Below are positions 51,884 through 61,528 of a stretch of 64,000 nt of DNA, in pieces; position 1 is the stretch's first letter; each line of letters starts with the position of its first letter. This stretch comes from Burkholderia cepacia GG4 (GTDB lineage: Bacteria; Pseudomonadota; Gammaproteobacteria; Burkholderiales; Burkholderiaceae), in NCBI RefSeq assembly GCF_000292915.1, contig NC_018513.1, forward strand, positions 1,984,001-2,048,000, in the 5' to 3' direction. The notes under the pieces are model-generated. The model saw nothing but the letters and a program-made list of their open reading frames with translations. It searched no databases and was not told the origin of the DNA. The translations under genes were made by a program, and so were the position numbers.

Positions 51884-52870
51884 CTACTCGCCCGAATAGC
51901 GCACGCCGAGCGTCGCGCGCGCCGCGTCGGTCATCGCGATCATCTGTCGCGAATGCTCGTGCGTCATGATCGGGCTCTCGAGTTCGCCCGCGCGCAGCAG
52001 GTCGCAGAAATGCGCGGTCTCGTAGTTCAGGCCGCCGCCGTCGACCGGCGCATCGAGCTCGACGGTACGCCCGTCGGCATAGCGGATCGTCGCACGCGAC
52101 GGGTTCCACCACTTCTCGTGGATCGTCACGTGCCCGCCCGCCGCGGCAATCAGCGCGTCACCGCGCCCCATCACGTCGAGCCCGCAAAAGAGCTGCGCGA
52201 TGCCGCCGTTCGCGTGGCGGCTGTTCAGGCTCGCGAACACGTCGACGCCCGTCGCACCGACGCGGCCGAGCGTCTGCACGTCGAGTGCCGCGCCGAGCCA
52301 GTCGACCGCGAGAAACGCTTCGTAGATCCCGATGTCGAGCAGCGCACCGCCGGCGCGATCGAGACGATAGACGGAATGATCGTCCGGCATCGACGACGAT
52401 GCGCAGCCCGCGCGTACGAGCCGGATTGCGCCGATCGGATCGTCATTCAGGTGCGCACGCAACTGACGGTACAGCGGGAAGAACGGCGGCTTCATCGCTT
52501 CCATGAAAAGCCGTCCGGCCGCGCGTGCCGCAGCCAGCACGGTGTCGAGTTGGGCCGCATTCAGCGTCGCGGGTTTTTCGCACAGCACGGCCTTGCCGGC
52601 GGCGAGCGCCGCCAGTGCGTACTGCGCATGGCTGTCGTGGAGGGTCGCGATGTAGATCGCGTCGATATCGCTCGCGAGGAGTGCGTCGAGGCTGGCGGCA
52701 GGCGTGCCACCGCAGCTGTCGCAGAAGGCGGCTGCGGCGTCGGTGCGGCGTGCCCACACGCCGGCGAGCACGGCACCCGGCACGTGAGCGAGGCTTTGCG
52801 CGAAACGGCGTGCAATGCTGCCTGCGCCGACGATGCCGAAGCGCACCGGGCGGTTGTCGAGGTCGTTCAT
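51884..52870 (-). CDS. Gfo/Idh/MocA-family oxidoreductase
   Basis: This 328-aa NAD(P)-dependent dehydrogenase has the nucleotide-binding start RPVRFGIVGAGSIARRFAQS, then AIYIATLHDSHAQYALAALA-AGKAVLCEKPATLN (EKP motif) and DIGIYEAFLAVDWLGA with the GGALLDIGIY region. The best start is MNDLDNRPVRFG. It probably oxidises a sugar, inositol or related polyol. It lies 100 bp downstream of a GntR regulator on the same strand, which may control it. Confidence 0.9.
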   Translation of the reverse strand: MNDLDNRPVRFGIVGAGSIARRFAQSLAHVPGAVLAGVWARRTDAAAAFCDSCGGTPAASLDALLASDIDAIYIATLHDSHAQYALAALAAGKAVLCEKPATLNAAQLDTVLAAARAAGRLFMEAMKPPFFPLYRQLRAHLNDDPIGAIRLVRAGCASSSMPDDHSVYRLDRAGGALLDIGIYEAFLAVDWLGAALDVQTLGRVGATGVDVFASLNSRHANGGIAQLFCGLDVMGRGDALIAAAGGHVTIHEKWWNPSRATIRYADGRTVELDAPVDGGGLNYETAHFCDLLRAGELESPIMTHEHSRQMIAMTDAARATLGVRYSGE

Positions 52871-52971
52871 CCGGATCTTCCGTAGCGGTCGTAGGACGGT
52901 GGCCGGCACGGTGCCGGCCGGCCGTCATGATAAACGGCTCGCCGGCTCACGGATAAGCGACGCGTGCAGAC

Positions 52972-53688
52972 TCACGCGCGCACGGGCACGTCGACGGAGA
53001 AATCGCGCGAGATTTCGTCGGCGCTGAAATCGATCAGCGCGAGCGACGCCGCTTCGGCTTCGCGCGGATCGCGGCGTTCGATCGCGTCGACGACGCGCGC
53101 ATGCGCCTTGACCGCGATGTCGTGCGCACCGTCCTTCTGCGCCACGCGCGGATTCACGAGACGCACCGCGCCGCGCACGATCGCCGCCATCTGCTGGAAA
53201 AACTGGTTGCCGCTCGCCTGGACGATCCGCGTGTGCAGCAACTCGTCCGCCGTGTCGTAGCCGGGTTCGCCGGGCTGCAGCACCTTGAACGCTTCGAACG
53301 CCTCGCGGATGCCAGCGATGTCGACGGCCGTCGCACGGACCGCCGCCTGCGCGGTCGCGCGCGGTTCGATCAGCATCCGGAATTCGATGACGTCGCGCAT
53401 GAACTGCGGATCCGGCTTCGCACGAAACCGCCAGCTCACCACGTCTTCATCGATCATGCGCCAGTCGCGCATCGGTCGAACGCGCGTACCGACTTTCGGA
53501 CGCACGTCGAGCATGTCGCGCGCAAGCAACATCGACAATGCTTCCCGCATCACCGTCCGACTCACGTCGAACTCTTTCGACAGCACATCCTGCGGCGGCA
53601 GAATGCCGCCGTACTTGTCCTCGACGATACCCGAGACAAGCCCATCCATCACTTTGGCGACCAGTGACCGGTCTTTGCCCTGCTCCAT
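52972..53688 (-). CDS. GntR/FadR-family regulator with FCD domain
   Basis: This 238-aa regulator has an N-terminal winged helix (GILPPQDVLSKEFDVSRTVM-REALSMLLARDMLDVRPKVG) and a C-terminal FCD domain (WRMIDEDVVSWRFRAKPDPQ and FRMLIEPRATAQAAVRATAV). The DEDVVSW signature is seen in DgoR-like regulators of sugar-acid use. Potential target: itself and the downstream oxidoreductase. Effector unknown. Confidence 0.9.
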   Translation of the reverse strand: MEQGKDRSLVAKVMDGLVSGIVEDKYGGILPPQDVLSKEFDVSRTVMREALSMLLARDMLDVRPKVGTRVRPMRDWRMIDEDVVSWRFRAKPDPQFMRDVIEFRMLIEPRATAQAAVRATAVDIAGIREAFEAFKVLQPGEPGYDTADELLHTRIVQASGNQFFQQMAAIVRGAVRLVNPRVAQKDGAHDIAVKAHARVVDAIERRDPREAEAASLALIDFSADEISRDFSVDVPVRA

Positions 53689-53855
53689 GACACCTCCCCG
53701 TGCGTCGATTTGCGAACACCTGCTCCGCAGTTCCGCCGGCCCTGGTTACGACTGTTCTTATGATCTATAAGTTGATGAGTTCGGGGATATTTCGCTATCT
53801 GGTAAACACCTGACAGGGTTATCCCTCTTTTTGACGGGGTGATTTATACGGCTTC

Positions 53856-53891
53856 AAAAAAAGCCCGGGAAGCGCGCTGCGCTTGCCGGGC
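53856..53891 (-). terminator. Terminator of rpiA
   Basis: On the minus strand a hairpin with outer arms GCCCGG/CCGGGC and inner AAGCGC/GCGCTT is followed by seven T residues, 80 bp beyond the rpiA stop. Confidence 0.85.
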
Positions 53892-53971
53892 CGGGATTTC
53901 CACACAATTTAAGCATGCAATCCATTACGGCATTCTGACGCCATTACGGACTGCTTCTCATTCAGTTTTGA

Positions 53972-54664
53972 TTAACCGGTATAAACGATCGTTTCCACAC
54001 CGGTGGCCGTGCCGAGCAGGCACAGATTCGCGCCGCGCTCGGCGAACAGGCCGACCGTCACGACGCCCGGCCATGCGTTCACCTGCGCTTCGAAGCCGCG
54101 CGGATCGGCGATCTGCAGCCCCTTCACGTCGATGATTTCATTGCCGTTGTCGGTGATGTACGGCGCGCCGTCCTTCGTCACGCGCAGCACCGGCACGCCG
54201 CCGAGTGCGGTCACGCGCCGGCCGATCGCCGTGCGCGCCATCGGCACGACCTCGATCGGCAACGGGAACGCGCCGAGCACCGGCACGCGCTTGCTGGCAT
54301 CCGCGATGCAGACGAACGTATCGGCCACCGACGCGACGATTTTCTCGCGCGTCAGCGCGCCGCCGCCGCCCTTGATCATCGCGCCGCTTGCGTCGATCTC
54401 GTCGGCGCCGTCGACATACACCTGCAGCGATTCGACCTCGTTCAGGTCGAACACCTTGATGCCGTGCGACTTCAGGCGTTCGGTCGTCGCGATGGAGCTG
54501 GACACGGCGCCGCGATAGCGCGACTTGACCGCGGCGAGCGCGTCGATGAAGCAGTTCGCGGTCGAGCCGGTGCCGACCCCGATCACCGCGCCTTCCGGCA
54601 CGTTCTGGATAACATAATCGGCGGCCGCCTGGCCGACCAGGCGTTTGAGTTCGTCTTGAGTCAT
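53972..54664 (-). CDS. rpiA: Ribose-5-phosphate isomerase A
   Basis: This 230-aa RpiA interconverts ribose 5-phosphate and ribulose 5-phosphate. Phosphate-binding [15 protein letters not shown], the active-site [29 protein letters not shown] and [16 protein letters not shown] are all present. The start [17 protein letters not shown] has family-typical position and length. Ends before its own terminator. Confidence 0.97.
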   Translation of the reverse strand: MTQDELKRLVGQAAADYVIQNVPEGAVIGVGTGSTANCFIDALAAVKSRYRGAVSSSIATTERLKSHGIKVFDLNEVESLQVYVDGADEIDASGAMIKGGGGALTREKIVASVADTFVCIADASKRVPVLGAFPLPIEVVPMARTAIGRRVTALGGVPVLRVTKDGAPYITDNGNEIIDVKGLQIADPRGFEAQVNAWPGVVTVGLFAERGANLCLLGTATGVETIVYTG

Positions 54665-54767
54665 GGGGTGGGAATGCAGCGGGATTGCGGAAAACCGCCA
54701 GTTTACCGGACTCGGCAGACGACCCGCGCTTTTTCGGCGCCTGCGTCGACGCCGGGCGTGCCGACGC

Positions 54768-55640
54768 TCACTGCGCGCCGGCAGCGGACGCGGTGCCGGC
54801 CGGCGGCGCACCCGGGAAATACTTGTCGAGCAGCGCCTGCGCGATCGCGTCGGTCCCGGCATCCGGATTGCCCGCGTAGTCGGACGGCCGGAAATGCATC
54901 TGGAACGCCGCGAATACGCGTTGCGCGCGTGCGTCGAACACGCCGTCGGTCGGCACGTCGTAGCCGTAGCGCGCGAGCTTCAGCTGCAATTCGCGCACAT
55001 CGACGAGCGCATGCGGATCGCGGCCGCCGAGCCGCGCGGCAACCGTCGTGTCATCCGGCCACGCGCCGACGCCGGCCAGCGCGAGCGCATGCCACGGGAA
55101 CAGCGGACCCGGGTCGATCTTGCGTTGCGGCGCGATATCGCTGTGCCCGACCACGCGCGTCGGCGGAATTCCGTAGCGCGCGACGATGTCCTTCGACAGG
55201 CGGATCAGCGCATCGACCTGTTCAGGCGGATACGGCTGCCACGTGCGGTTTTGTGGATCGAGCGGGCCGCGGTTCACGTTCTCGATGCCGATCGACGCCG
55301 CGTTGAGTTCGGTCGTGCCCTGCCACTCGCTGACGCCCGCATGCCATGCGCGTTGCGACTCCGGAACCAGCTGGTAGACGACCGGCATCCCGTGTTCGAT
55401 GCGCGGTTGCGGCGGCACAACGTAGTGCACGCTGACCGAATCGCCCATCAGCGTGTGCAGCGATTTCGCTTCGTCGCTTTCGGTGTAATGCATCACGAGA
55501 AAGCGGATCCGCGAATCGGAGCCGCGCGCGTGCAGGCTCGTATCGGCGTAGTAGGTGCCACGTTCGACGAGCGACGGCGACGTGCAGGCGGCCAGCAGGC
55601 ACAGGACGGCGCATGATGCGCCCAGGCGAAACAGGGTCAT
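54768..55640 (-). CDS. AmpD-like N-acetylmuramoyl-L-alanine amidase, lipoprotein
   Basis: This 290-aa protein has a lipoprotein signal ([14 protein letters not shown], lipobox LAAC). The amidase_2 domain has its zinc His in [18 protein letters not shown] and [22 protein letters not shown]-terminal peptidoglycan-binding-type domain starts near residue 205 ([24 protein letters not shown]). It resembles AmiD, the outer-membrane anhydromuramyl-peptide amidase. It acts in periplasmic wall turnover. Confidence 0.93.
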   Translation of the reverse strand: MTLFRLGASCAVLCLLAACTSPSLVERGTYYADTSLHARGSDSRIRFLVMHYTESDEAKSLHTLMGDSVSVHYVVPPQPRIEHGMPVVYQLVPESQRAWHAGVSEWQGTTELNAASIGIENVNRGPLDPQNRTWQPYPPEQVDALIRLSKDIVARYGIPPTRVVGHSDIAPQRKIDPGPLFPWHALALAGVGAWPDDTTVAARLGGRDPHALVDVRELQLKLARYGYDVPTDGVFDARAQRVFAAFQMHFRPSDYAGNPDAGTDAIAQALLDKYFPGAPPAGTASAAGAQ

Positions 55641-55731
55641 GGTTCGCGAGTTCCGGGAGCCGCGTGCCGCGCGCAATCGCGGCACACGTCGTTCGGGTTC
55701 GCGGCCCGCGCAGCGCGCGGGACCGCCTGCG

Positions 55732-56475
55732 TCAGCCCTTCACGCGGCGCTGCCGCACCGCTTCGTACAGGCACACGCCGCTCGCGACCGACACGTTCAG
55801 GCTTTCCACGCTGCCGGCCATCGGGATGCTCATCACTTCGTCGCAGGTATCGCGGGTGAGCCGTCGCATGCCTTCGCCTTCCGCGCCCATCACGAGCGCG
55901 ACGGGGCCGTCGAGCTTCGTTTCGTACAGCGTCGACGACGCTTCGTCCGACGTGCCGATGATCCACACGCCCGCTTCCTTCAGTTCGCGCAGTGCACGGG
56001 CGAGGTTCGTCACCGTGATGTACGGTACCGTGTCGGCCGCGCCGCTCGCGACCTTCGCCGCGGTCGCGTTCAGGCCGACCGCGCGGTCACGCGGCGCGAT
56101 CACCGCATGCGCACCGGCCGAATCGGCGACACGCAGGCAGGCGCCGAGGTTGTGCGGATCGGTAACACCGTCGAGCACCAGCAGCAGCGCCGGGCCCTGG
56201 ATGCCGTCGAGCAGTTCGGACAGGTTCTGCGCGAGCGGGACGTCCTCGACGCGCGCGACGACCCCTTGGTGACGCTCGGTGTGCGCGAGGCCCCACAGGC
56301 GGGTTTCGTCGGCCGCGATCAGCCGCACGCCCGCTTCCTTCGCGGCGTGCAGGAAGTCCTGCATGCGGCGGTCACGGCGCGTCTGGTCGTACAGCACCTC
56401 CGCAACCGTCGACGCGTCGTGCCGCAAACGTGCGGTCACCGCATGAAAACCGTAAAGAACCTTCAGACGTGACAT
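55732..56475 (-). CDS. rlmB: 23S rRNA 2'-O-methyltransferase RlmB
   Basis: This 247-aa SPOUT methyltransferase begins [20 protein letters not shown], has an N-terminal substrate-binding domain, then [20 protein letters not shown] (motif 1), [20 protein letters not shown] and [20 protein letters not shown] (motif 3, knot). It modifies G2251 of 23S rRNA in E. coli. It follows rnr in the same direction, 150 bp apart, the classic rnr-rlmB order. Confidence 0.96.
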   Translation of the reverse strand: MSRLKVLYGFHAVTARLRHDASTVAEVLYDQTRRDRRMQDFLHAAKEAGVRLIAADETRLWGLAHTERHQGVVARVEDVPLAQNLSELLDGIQGPALLLVLDGVTDPHNLGACLRVADSAGAHAVIAPRDRAVGLNATAAKVASGAADTVPYITVTNLARALRELKEAGVWIIGTSDEASSTLYETKLDGPVALVMGAEGEGMRRLTRDTCDEVMSIPMAGSVESLNVSVASGVCLYEAVRQRRVKG

Positions 56476-56626
56476 GACTGGAACAACCTTCGATCAAACG
56501 TGCAGCCGCGCAACGCGCGCAGCCGCGATCCATGGAAAAGGAAAGCGCCGCGTTGCCGGCCGGTGACCGGTAGAACGCGGCGTCTCTCGATACTGCAAGG
56601 GCGTGCGCATGCGCCGCCCCGAACGC

Positions 56627-59083
56627 TCAATACTTCTTGCGGGCGTGTGTCTTCTTCGCGGCAGTTTTCACCGCCACGCCGCCCTTCTTCTTCGCAGCAC
56701 GTGCGGCACGCGCTTCCTTCACCGCAACGGTCGGCGCGCCGGGCGCCTTCTTGCGACGCGGTGCGGATTCCTCTGCCGGCGGCAACGCGCGCACGCGCGG
56801 GCCGCCACGATCGTTACCGGCGGCAGCCGGCGCCGGTGCCGGACGCGGCGCCTTCACCGGCGTGTCGCGCACGAGGCGGAAGTCGATCTTGCGCGCGTCG
56901 AGATCGACGCGGCTCACCTGCACGCGCACGCGATCCGACAGGCGATAACGGATGCCCGTGCGCTCGCCGCGCAGCTCGTTCTTGATCTCGTCGTACTGGA
57001 AATAGTCCGAGCCGAGTTCCGTGACGTGCACGAGCCCTTCGATGAACAGCGTATCGAGCTGCACGAAGATGCCGAACGACGTGACGCCGTTCACCATCCC
57101 GCCATACTCCTCGCCGAGCTTGTCGCGCATGAAGTAGCACTTGAGCCAGGCCTCGACGTCGCGCGACGCTTCATCGGCACGCCGCTCGTTCGCCGAGCAG
57201 TGCAGGCCGAGCTCTTCCCAGATCGCCGTGTTCGAGCGCGAACGGCCGCGCGCTTCGTCGTCGGCCTGCTGCATCGCGCGGGCGCGCGGCGACAGCGCGG
57301 TGTTCAGCTCGAAGCCGTCCGGGGCCTTCGGCGCGTACTTCTTGCCCGACAGGATCGCGTAGATCGCGCGGTGCGTAAGCAGGTCGGGATAGCGGCGGAT
57401 CGGGCTCGTGAAGTGCGCGTATGCCTCGTAGGCAAGACCGAAGTGGCCGATGTTGTCCGGGCTGTAGACCGCCTGCTGCATCGAACGCAGCAGCATCGGC
57501 TGCAGCATCTGCGCGTCGGGCCGGTCGCGGATCTGCGCCATCAGCGCCGCATAGTCGCTCGCGTGCGGCTTGTCGCCGCCGCCGAGCGACAGGCCCATGC
57601 CGCGCAGGAACGCGCGCAGGTTCTCGAGCTTCTCTGGCGTCGGGCCGGCATGCACGCGGTACAGGCCAGGATGCTTGTTGCGCTTCAGGAAGTCGGCCGC
57701 GCACACGTTCGCGGCCAGCATGCATTCCTCGATCAGCTTGTGCGCATCGTTACGCTGACGCGGCACGATCTGTTCGATCTTGCCCTGCGAGTTGCAGACG
57801 ATGTATGTCTCGGTCGTATCGAAGTCGATCGCGCCGCGCTTCTGCCGTGCGGCGAACAGCGCCTTGTAGACGCCGTACAGGTCCTGCAGGTGCGGCAGCA
57901 GATCCGCGCGGCGCGCGGCCTCCGGCCCCTTCGTATTCGACAGCACGGCCGCGACTTCGGTGTACGTCAGACGGGCGGCCGAATGGATGACCGCCGGATA
58001 GAACTGGTACGCCTTGATCTCGCCGCGCGCGGTAATCACCATGTCGCATGCGAGCACGCAGCGGTCGACCTGCGGATTCAGCGAGCACAGGCCGTTCGAC
58101 AGCTTCTCCGGCAGCATCGGGATCACGCGCCGCGGAAAATAGACCGACGTGCTGCGCTCGAGCGCGTCGGCGTCGAGGCCGTTGCCCGGCTGCACGTAGT
58201 GCGAAACGTCGGCGATCGCGACGATCAGGCGGAAGCCGTCGCCGCGGCCGACCTTGGTCGGCTCGCAGTACACCGCATCGTCGAAGTCGCGGGCGTCCTC
58301 GCCGTCGATCGTCACGAGCGGCACGTCGCGCAGATCGACGCGGAAGCGCAGGTCGGCCGGCCGCACCTTGTCCGGCAGCGCGGCGGCTTCGTCGAGCGCC
58401 GGCTGGCTGAATTCATGCGGCACGCCGTACTTGCGCACCGCGATCTCGATTTCCATGCCCGGATCGTCGATGTCGCCGAGCACTTCGACGACGCGGCCGA
58501 GCGGTTGCGAATGACGGCTCGGGAAGTCGGTCAGTTCGACGACGACGACTTGCCCGACCTTCGCCTTCTTCACGTTCTGCGTGATCAGGATGTCGTGGCC
58601 GATGCGCTTGTCTTCGGGGGCGACGATCAGTGCGCCGTTCTCGTTGAGCAGGCGACCGATCACGCGCTTGTTCGCGCGCTCGGTGACCTCGACGACGTGC
58701 CCTTCCGGGCGGCCGCGGCGATCGTAGCCGACGATCCGCGCGAGCACGCGATCGTTGTGCATCACCTTCTGCATTTCGCCGTTCGGCAAAAACAGGTCGT
58801 CCTGGCCGTCATCGCGGATCACGAACCCGTAGCCGTCGCGATGCCCTTGCACGCGACCGGCAACGAAATTCGAGGGATGGGTGAGCTGGTAGTGGCCACG
58901 CTTGTCGAGGCGGATCTGGCCGTCGCGTTCCATCGCGGCGACACGCCGGAAGAACCCCTCGCGCTCCTGACGCTTGATCGACAGCGCCTCGGCGATGTCG
59001 TTGGCGGCCAGCGGCGCGTCGCTCGTACGCAGCACGCCGAGAATTTCTTCACGGCTCGGAATGGGGTACGGATATTTGCTCAA
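56627..59083 (-). CDS. rnr: Ribonuclease R
   Basis: This 818-aa 3'-5' exoribonuclease has an N-terminal winged helix (about 1-75), cold-shock domains (about 80-240), the RNB catalytic domain with the metal-binding Asp cluster in VTIDGEDARDFDDAVYCEPT (about 270-290), and an S1 domain near residues 640-720 (GMVNGVTSFGIFVQLDTLFI). A very basic Lys/Ala-rich tail (RAARAAKKKGGVAVKTAAKK) closes it. It degrades structured RNA, including rRNA and tmRNA-tagged mRNA. Confidence 0.97.
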   Translation of the reverse strand: MSKYPYPIPSREEILGVLRTSDAPLAANDIAEALSIKRQEREGFFRRVAAMERDGQIRLDKRGHYQLTHPSNFVAGRVQGHRDGYGFVIRDDGQDDLFLPNGEMQKVMHNDRVLARIVGYDRRGRPEGHVVEVTERANKRVIGRLLNENGALIVAPEDKRIGHDILITQNVKKAKVGQVVVVELTDFPSRHSQPLGRVVEVLGDIDDPGMEIEIAVRKYGVPHEFSQPALDEAAALPDKVRPADLRFRVDLRDVPLVTIDGEDARDFDDAVYCEPTKVGRGDGFRLIVAIADVSHYVQPGNGLDADALERSTSVYFPRRVIPMLPEKLSNGLCSLNPQVDRCVLACDMVITARGEIKAYQFYPAVIHSAARLTYTEVAAVLSNTKGPEAARRADLLPHLQDLYGVYKALFAARQKRGAIDFDTTETYIVCNSQGKIEQIVPRQRNDAHKLIEECMLAANVCAADFLKRNKHPGLYRVHAGPTPEKLENLRAFLRGMGLSLGGGDKPHASDYAALMAQIRDRPDAQMLQPMLLRSMQQAVYSPDNIGHFGLAYEAYAHFTSPIRRYPDLLTHRAIYAILSGKKYAPKAPDGFELNTALSPRARAMQQADDEARGRSRSNTAIWEELGLHCSANERRADEASRDVEAWLKCYFMRDKLGEEYGGMVNGVTSFGIFVQLDTLFIEGLVHVTELGSDYFQYDEIKNELRGERTGIRYRLSDRVRVQVSRVDLDARKIDFRLVRDTPVKAPRPAPAPAAAGNDRGGPRVRALPPAEESAPRRKKAPGAPTVAVKEARAARAAKKKGGVAVKTAAKKTHARKKY

Positions 59084-59268
59084 GGGTTTGTCGATGATTG
59101 TTCTCGTTGCGTTGACTGATGGTGCACGGCATCAACATAGAAGTGTCCGTCAGACAGTTCTATAGTGACGGCGGCGGACCATTCTATCACCCGCCTGTGT
59201 TGCCAAATGACGCGAATGCCGCGTGCAGCCGCCGCAGCGGCCGGTTTGCAGTGCATCGAAAAAAAGTG

Positions 59269-59296
59269 TTGACACGGATAATTGGGGCGCTATAAT
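59269..59296 (+). promoter_or_regulatory. Promoter of tRNA-Leu copy 1
   Basis: TTGACA, 16-bp spacer, TATAAT; both boxes match the consensus exactly. It ends 36 bp before the tRNA. Confidence 0.88.
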
Positions 59297-59332
59297 TTCG
59301 CTTCTTTGCAGCAAGCAGCTACTGCAAAACGT

Positions 59333-59419
59333 GCCCAGGTGGCGGAATTGGTAGACGCACTAGGTTCAGGTCCTAGCGGTGGCAACATCGTGGAGGTTCG
59401 AGTCCTCTCCTGGGCACCA
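59333..59419 (+). tRNA. tRNA-Leu (CAG), copy 1
   Basis: 87 bp, class II tRNA with the long variable arm. Acceptor GCCCAGG/CCTGGGC, anticodon stem-loop CTAGG-TTCAGGT-CCTAG with CAG, T-arm GAGGTTCGAGTCCTC and encoded CCA. It is identical to copies 2 and 3 by eye. Confidence 0.97.
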
Positions 59420-59429
59420 TCTGTTTTTT

Positions 59430-59459
59430 AAAAAGGTCGGCTTCTAGCCGGCCTTTTTT
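59430..59459 (+). terminator. Terminator of tRNA-Leu copy 1
   Basis: AAAAAGGTCGGC-TTCTA-GCCGGCCTTTTTT hairpin plus T-tract, 10 bp after the tRNA. The same module follows copies 2 and 3. Confidence 0.9.
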
Positions 59460-59553
59460 CATTTCAAGCCCAGGAAGCAAAGCGCCTGCGCGCTTTGCGT
59501 GGGGACTCGAAGGGCTGCGCTTGCAAGCGCAGCCGGGGTCGCACATGTGTGAC

Positions 59554-59625
59554 CGAGTCCTCTCCTGGGCACCATCTGTTTTATAAAAAGGTCGGCTTCT
59601 AGCCGGCCTTTTTTCATTTCAAGCC
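59554..59625 (+). repeat. Ghost tRNA-Leu 3' end with a second terminator
   Basis: CGAGTCCTCTCCTGGGCACC and the following terminator repeat 59399-59470 almost base for base, but the rest of the tRNA is absent. It looks like the remnant of an extra tandem tRNA-Leu unit lost by deletion. Confidence 0.8.
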
Positions 59626-59759
59626 TCGCATCTCGAGCATCGGCCGCGCCTTTATGCCGGCCACACCGATCGATAGCAGAATTAATCGGTTATCGATCGC
59701 CCTCCCCGTTGATACGTTAGCCGCCTTGATTTCAACGAACCCAACGAGGAGCACGATCC

Positions 59760-60749
59760 ATGACGTCGATGAACCGCCGCGCATTTGCGCACGCGATGCT
59801 GGCCGCCGGCCTGAGCGCCGCCGGCATCCGCGCGCATGCCGAGAGCGCACCTTCCGTGCTGCGCATCGGATACCAGAAATCGTCGACGCTCATCACACTG
59901 CTCAAGACGCGCGGCACCCTGGAGCAGGCACTGGCGCCGCTCGGCCTGCGCGTATCGTGGCATGAATTCGCGAGCGGTTTGCCGCTGACCGAAGCGCTCA
60001 ACGTCGGCGCGGTCGATTTCAGCGCCGACGTCGCCGACACGGTTCCGGTGTTCGCGCAAGCCGCGCATGCGCGTTTCGTGTACGTCGCGCAGGAAGCGCC
60101 GTCGCCGAAGGCGCAGGCCATTATCGTCAAGAAGGACAGCGCACTGCGCACGCTCGCCGATCTCAAGGGCAAGCGCATCGCCGTTACGAAGGCCGCCGGC
60201 AGCCACTACCTGCTGCTCGCCGCGCTCGCGCGCGCGAAGCTTGCCCCCGCCGACACGGCGATCCACTACCTGACGCCCGCGGACGGCCGCGCGGCGTTCG
60301 AGCGCGACAGCGTGGACGCATGGATCACGTGGGATCCGTATGTCGCGTCGGTCGACTCGAATCCCGACGTGCGGATTCTGGTGGACGGTAACGGGCTCGC
60401 GTCATACCAGCGCTATTACCTCGCATCGACCAGCTTTGCCGCAGCACGCCCCGACGTCATCCAGATCGTGTTCGACCGGTTGTCACAGGCCGGCGCGTGG
60501 CTGCGCGAGCATCCGCAGGAGGCAGCCAGTACGCTCGCGCCGATCTGGGGGCTCGACGCAACGACGATCGAGCGCGCGAATGCACGACGCAGCTATCTCT
60601 TGCGCGCCGTGCTCGCGCAGAATTTCGGGGAGCAGCAAAAGATCGCCGATATGTTCCTCGCGGCGGGGTTGCTGCCGGCCCGCGTCGACACGAGTCAAGC
60701 GCTCCACTGGAATTTCGCGGCAAAGCGCGCGGATCCGGTCGGCGCCTGA
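59760..60749 (+). CDS. SsuA-like aliphatic sulfonate-binding protein
   Basis: This 329-aa periplasmic binding protein has a twin-arginine-like or Sec signal (MNRRAFAHAMLAAGLSAAGI). The NMT1/SsuA pattern is RIGYQKSSTLITLLKTRGTL, FASGLPLTEALNVGAVDFSA and DVADTVPVFAQAA. Sulfonate, nitrate and taurine binding proteins share this fold. It stands alone between tRNA-Leu copies 1 and 2, with no permease or ATPase beside it. It may serve the SsuCB transporter at 40-42 kb. Confidence 0.88.
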   Translation: MTSMNRRAFAHAMLAAGLSAAGIRAHAESAPSVLRIGYQKSSTLITLLKTRGTLEQALAPLGLRVSWHEFASGLPLTEALNVGAVDFSADVADTVPVFAQAAHARFVYVAQEAPSPKAQAIIVKKDSALRTLADLKGKRIAVTKAAGSHYLLLAALARAKLAPADTAIHYLTPADGRAAFERDSVDAWITWDPYVASVDSNPDVRILVDGNGLASYQRYYLASTSFAAARPDVIQIVFDRLSQAGAWLREHPQEAASTLAPIWGLDATTIERANARRSYLLRAVLAQNFGEQQKIADMFLAAGLLPARVDTSQALHWNFAAKRADPVGA

Positions 60750-60799
60750 TGTCCGAATCCGCAACGCGAAATATTTTTATCGCTATCGATCAAATTGTG

Positions 60800-60827
60800 T
60801 TGACAGCTTCTTCAGACACGCTACAAT
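60800..60827 (+). promoter_or_regulatory. Promoter of tRNA-Leu copy 2
   Basis: TTGACA, 16-bp spacer, TACAAT. The region from here to the tRNA matches the copy 3 upstream region nearly base for base. Confidence 0.85.
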
Positions 60828-60858
60828 AGCGGTCTTCGCATCGCAGTAAGCGAAACGT

Positions 60859-60945
60859 GCCCAGGTGGCGGAATTGGTAGACGCACTAGGTTCAGGTCCT
60901 AGCGGTGGCAACATCGTGGAGGTTCGAGTCCTCTCCTGGGCACCA
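60859..60945 (+). tRNA. tRNA-Leu (CAG), copy 2
   Basis: 87 bp with encoded CCA, the same sequence as copy 1 by eye. Confidence 0.97.
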
Positions 60946-60953
60946 TCTGTTTT

Positions 60954-60985
60954 TAAAAAGGTCGGCTTCTAGCCGGCCTTTTTTC
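60954..60985 (+). terminator. Terminator of tRNA-Leu copy 2
   Basis: The same GGTCGGC-TTCTA-GCCGGCC hairpin and T-tract as after copy 1. Confidence 0.9.
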
Positions 60986-61074
60986 ATTTCAAGCCCCGGA
61001 ATCAAAGCGCCCACTCGCTTTGCGAGAAGACTCGAAGGGCTGCGCTTGCAAGGATGGTGTCACGCCTGTGTGAC

Positions 61075-61134
61075 CGGATCTCCCCCCGCGCACCATCTGC
61101 CTCACAAGAAGGTCGGCTTCTGCCGGCCTTTTTC
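61075..61134 (+). repeat. Decayed ghost tRNA-Leu 3' end after copy 2
   Basis: TCCCCCCGCGCACCATCTGC followed by GGTCGGCTTCTGCCGGCCTT is a more diverged counterpart of the ghost at 59554. The bases before it (ACTCGAAGGGCTGCGCTTGC) also match the spacer that precedes the first ghost. Confidence 0.65.
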
Positions 61135-61288
61135 ATTGCGACGCCGGAACCAGGCGCACCCGTGACCGTCCTTGTGCGCGCGCCCGGAATCGTCACGCAT
61201 TGACGATGCGCTTCAGTCGCCGTGGCACACCCTCTCCGGCTCAACGGACCAGCCGCCAAATTATTTTCGTTCGCAACCTCAAATTCTA

Positions 61289-61316
61289 TTGACAGATCTT
61301 TCGAATACGCTAGAAT
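61289..61316 (+). promoter_or_regulatory. Promoter of tRNA-Leu copy 3
   Basis: TTGACA, 16-bp spacer, TAGAAT, followed by the same leader as copy 2 (AGCGGTCTTCGCATCGCAGT). Confidence 0.85.
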
Positions 61317-61347
61317 AGCGGTCTTCGCATCGCAGTAAGCGAAACGT

Positions 61348-61434
61348 GCCCAGGTGGCGGAATTGGTAGACGCACTAGGTTCAGGTCCTAGCGGTGGCAA
61401 CATCGTGGAGGTTCGAGTCCTCTCCTGGGCACCA
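61348..61434 (+). tRNA. tRNA-Leu (CAG), copy 3
   Basis: 87 bp with encoded CCA, identical by eye to copies 1 and 2. A terminator hairpin follows at about 61444-61472. Confidence 0.97.
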
Positions 61435-61443
61435 TCTGTTTTT

Positions 61444-61472
61444 AAAAAGGTCGGCTTCTAGCCGGCCTTTTT
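61444..61472 (+). terminator. Terminator of tRNA-Leu copy 3
   Basis: AAAAAGGTCGGC-TTCTA-GCCGGCCTTTTT, the same module as the other copies. Confidence 0.9.
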
Positions 61473-61528
61473 CATTTCCGCATCCGGAAACGCGATACCG
61501 CAACCGCATCGCAGCTCACGGCGCCCCG

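Noticed and set aside
56603..59119. An 838-codon open frame on the plus strand, antisense to rnr
   Set aside because: It mirrors the rnr frame and is Arg/His/Asp-rich, as expected of the complement of GC-rich coding sequence. There is no ribosome site or recognisable domain.
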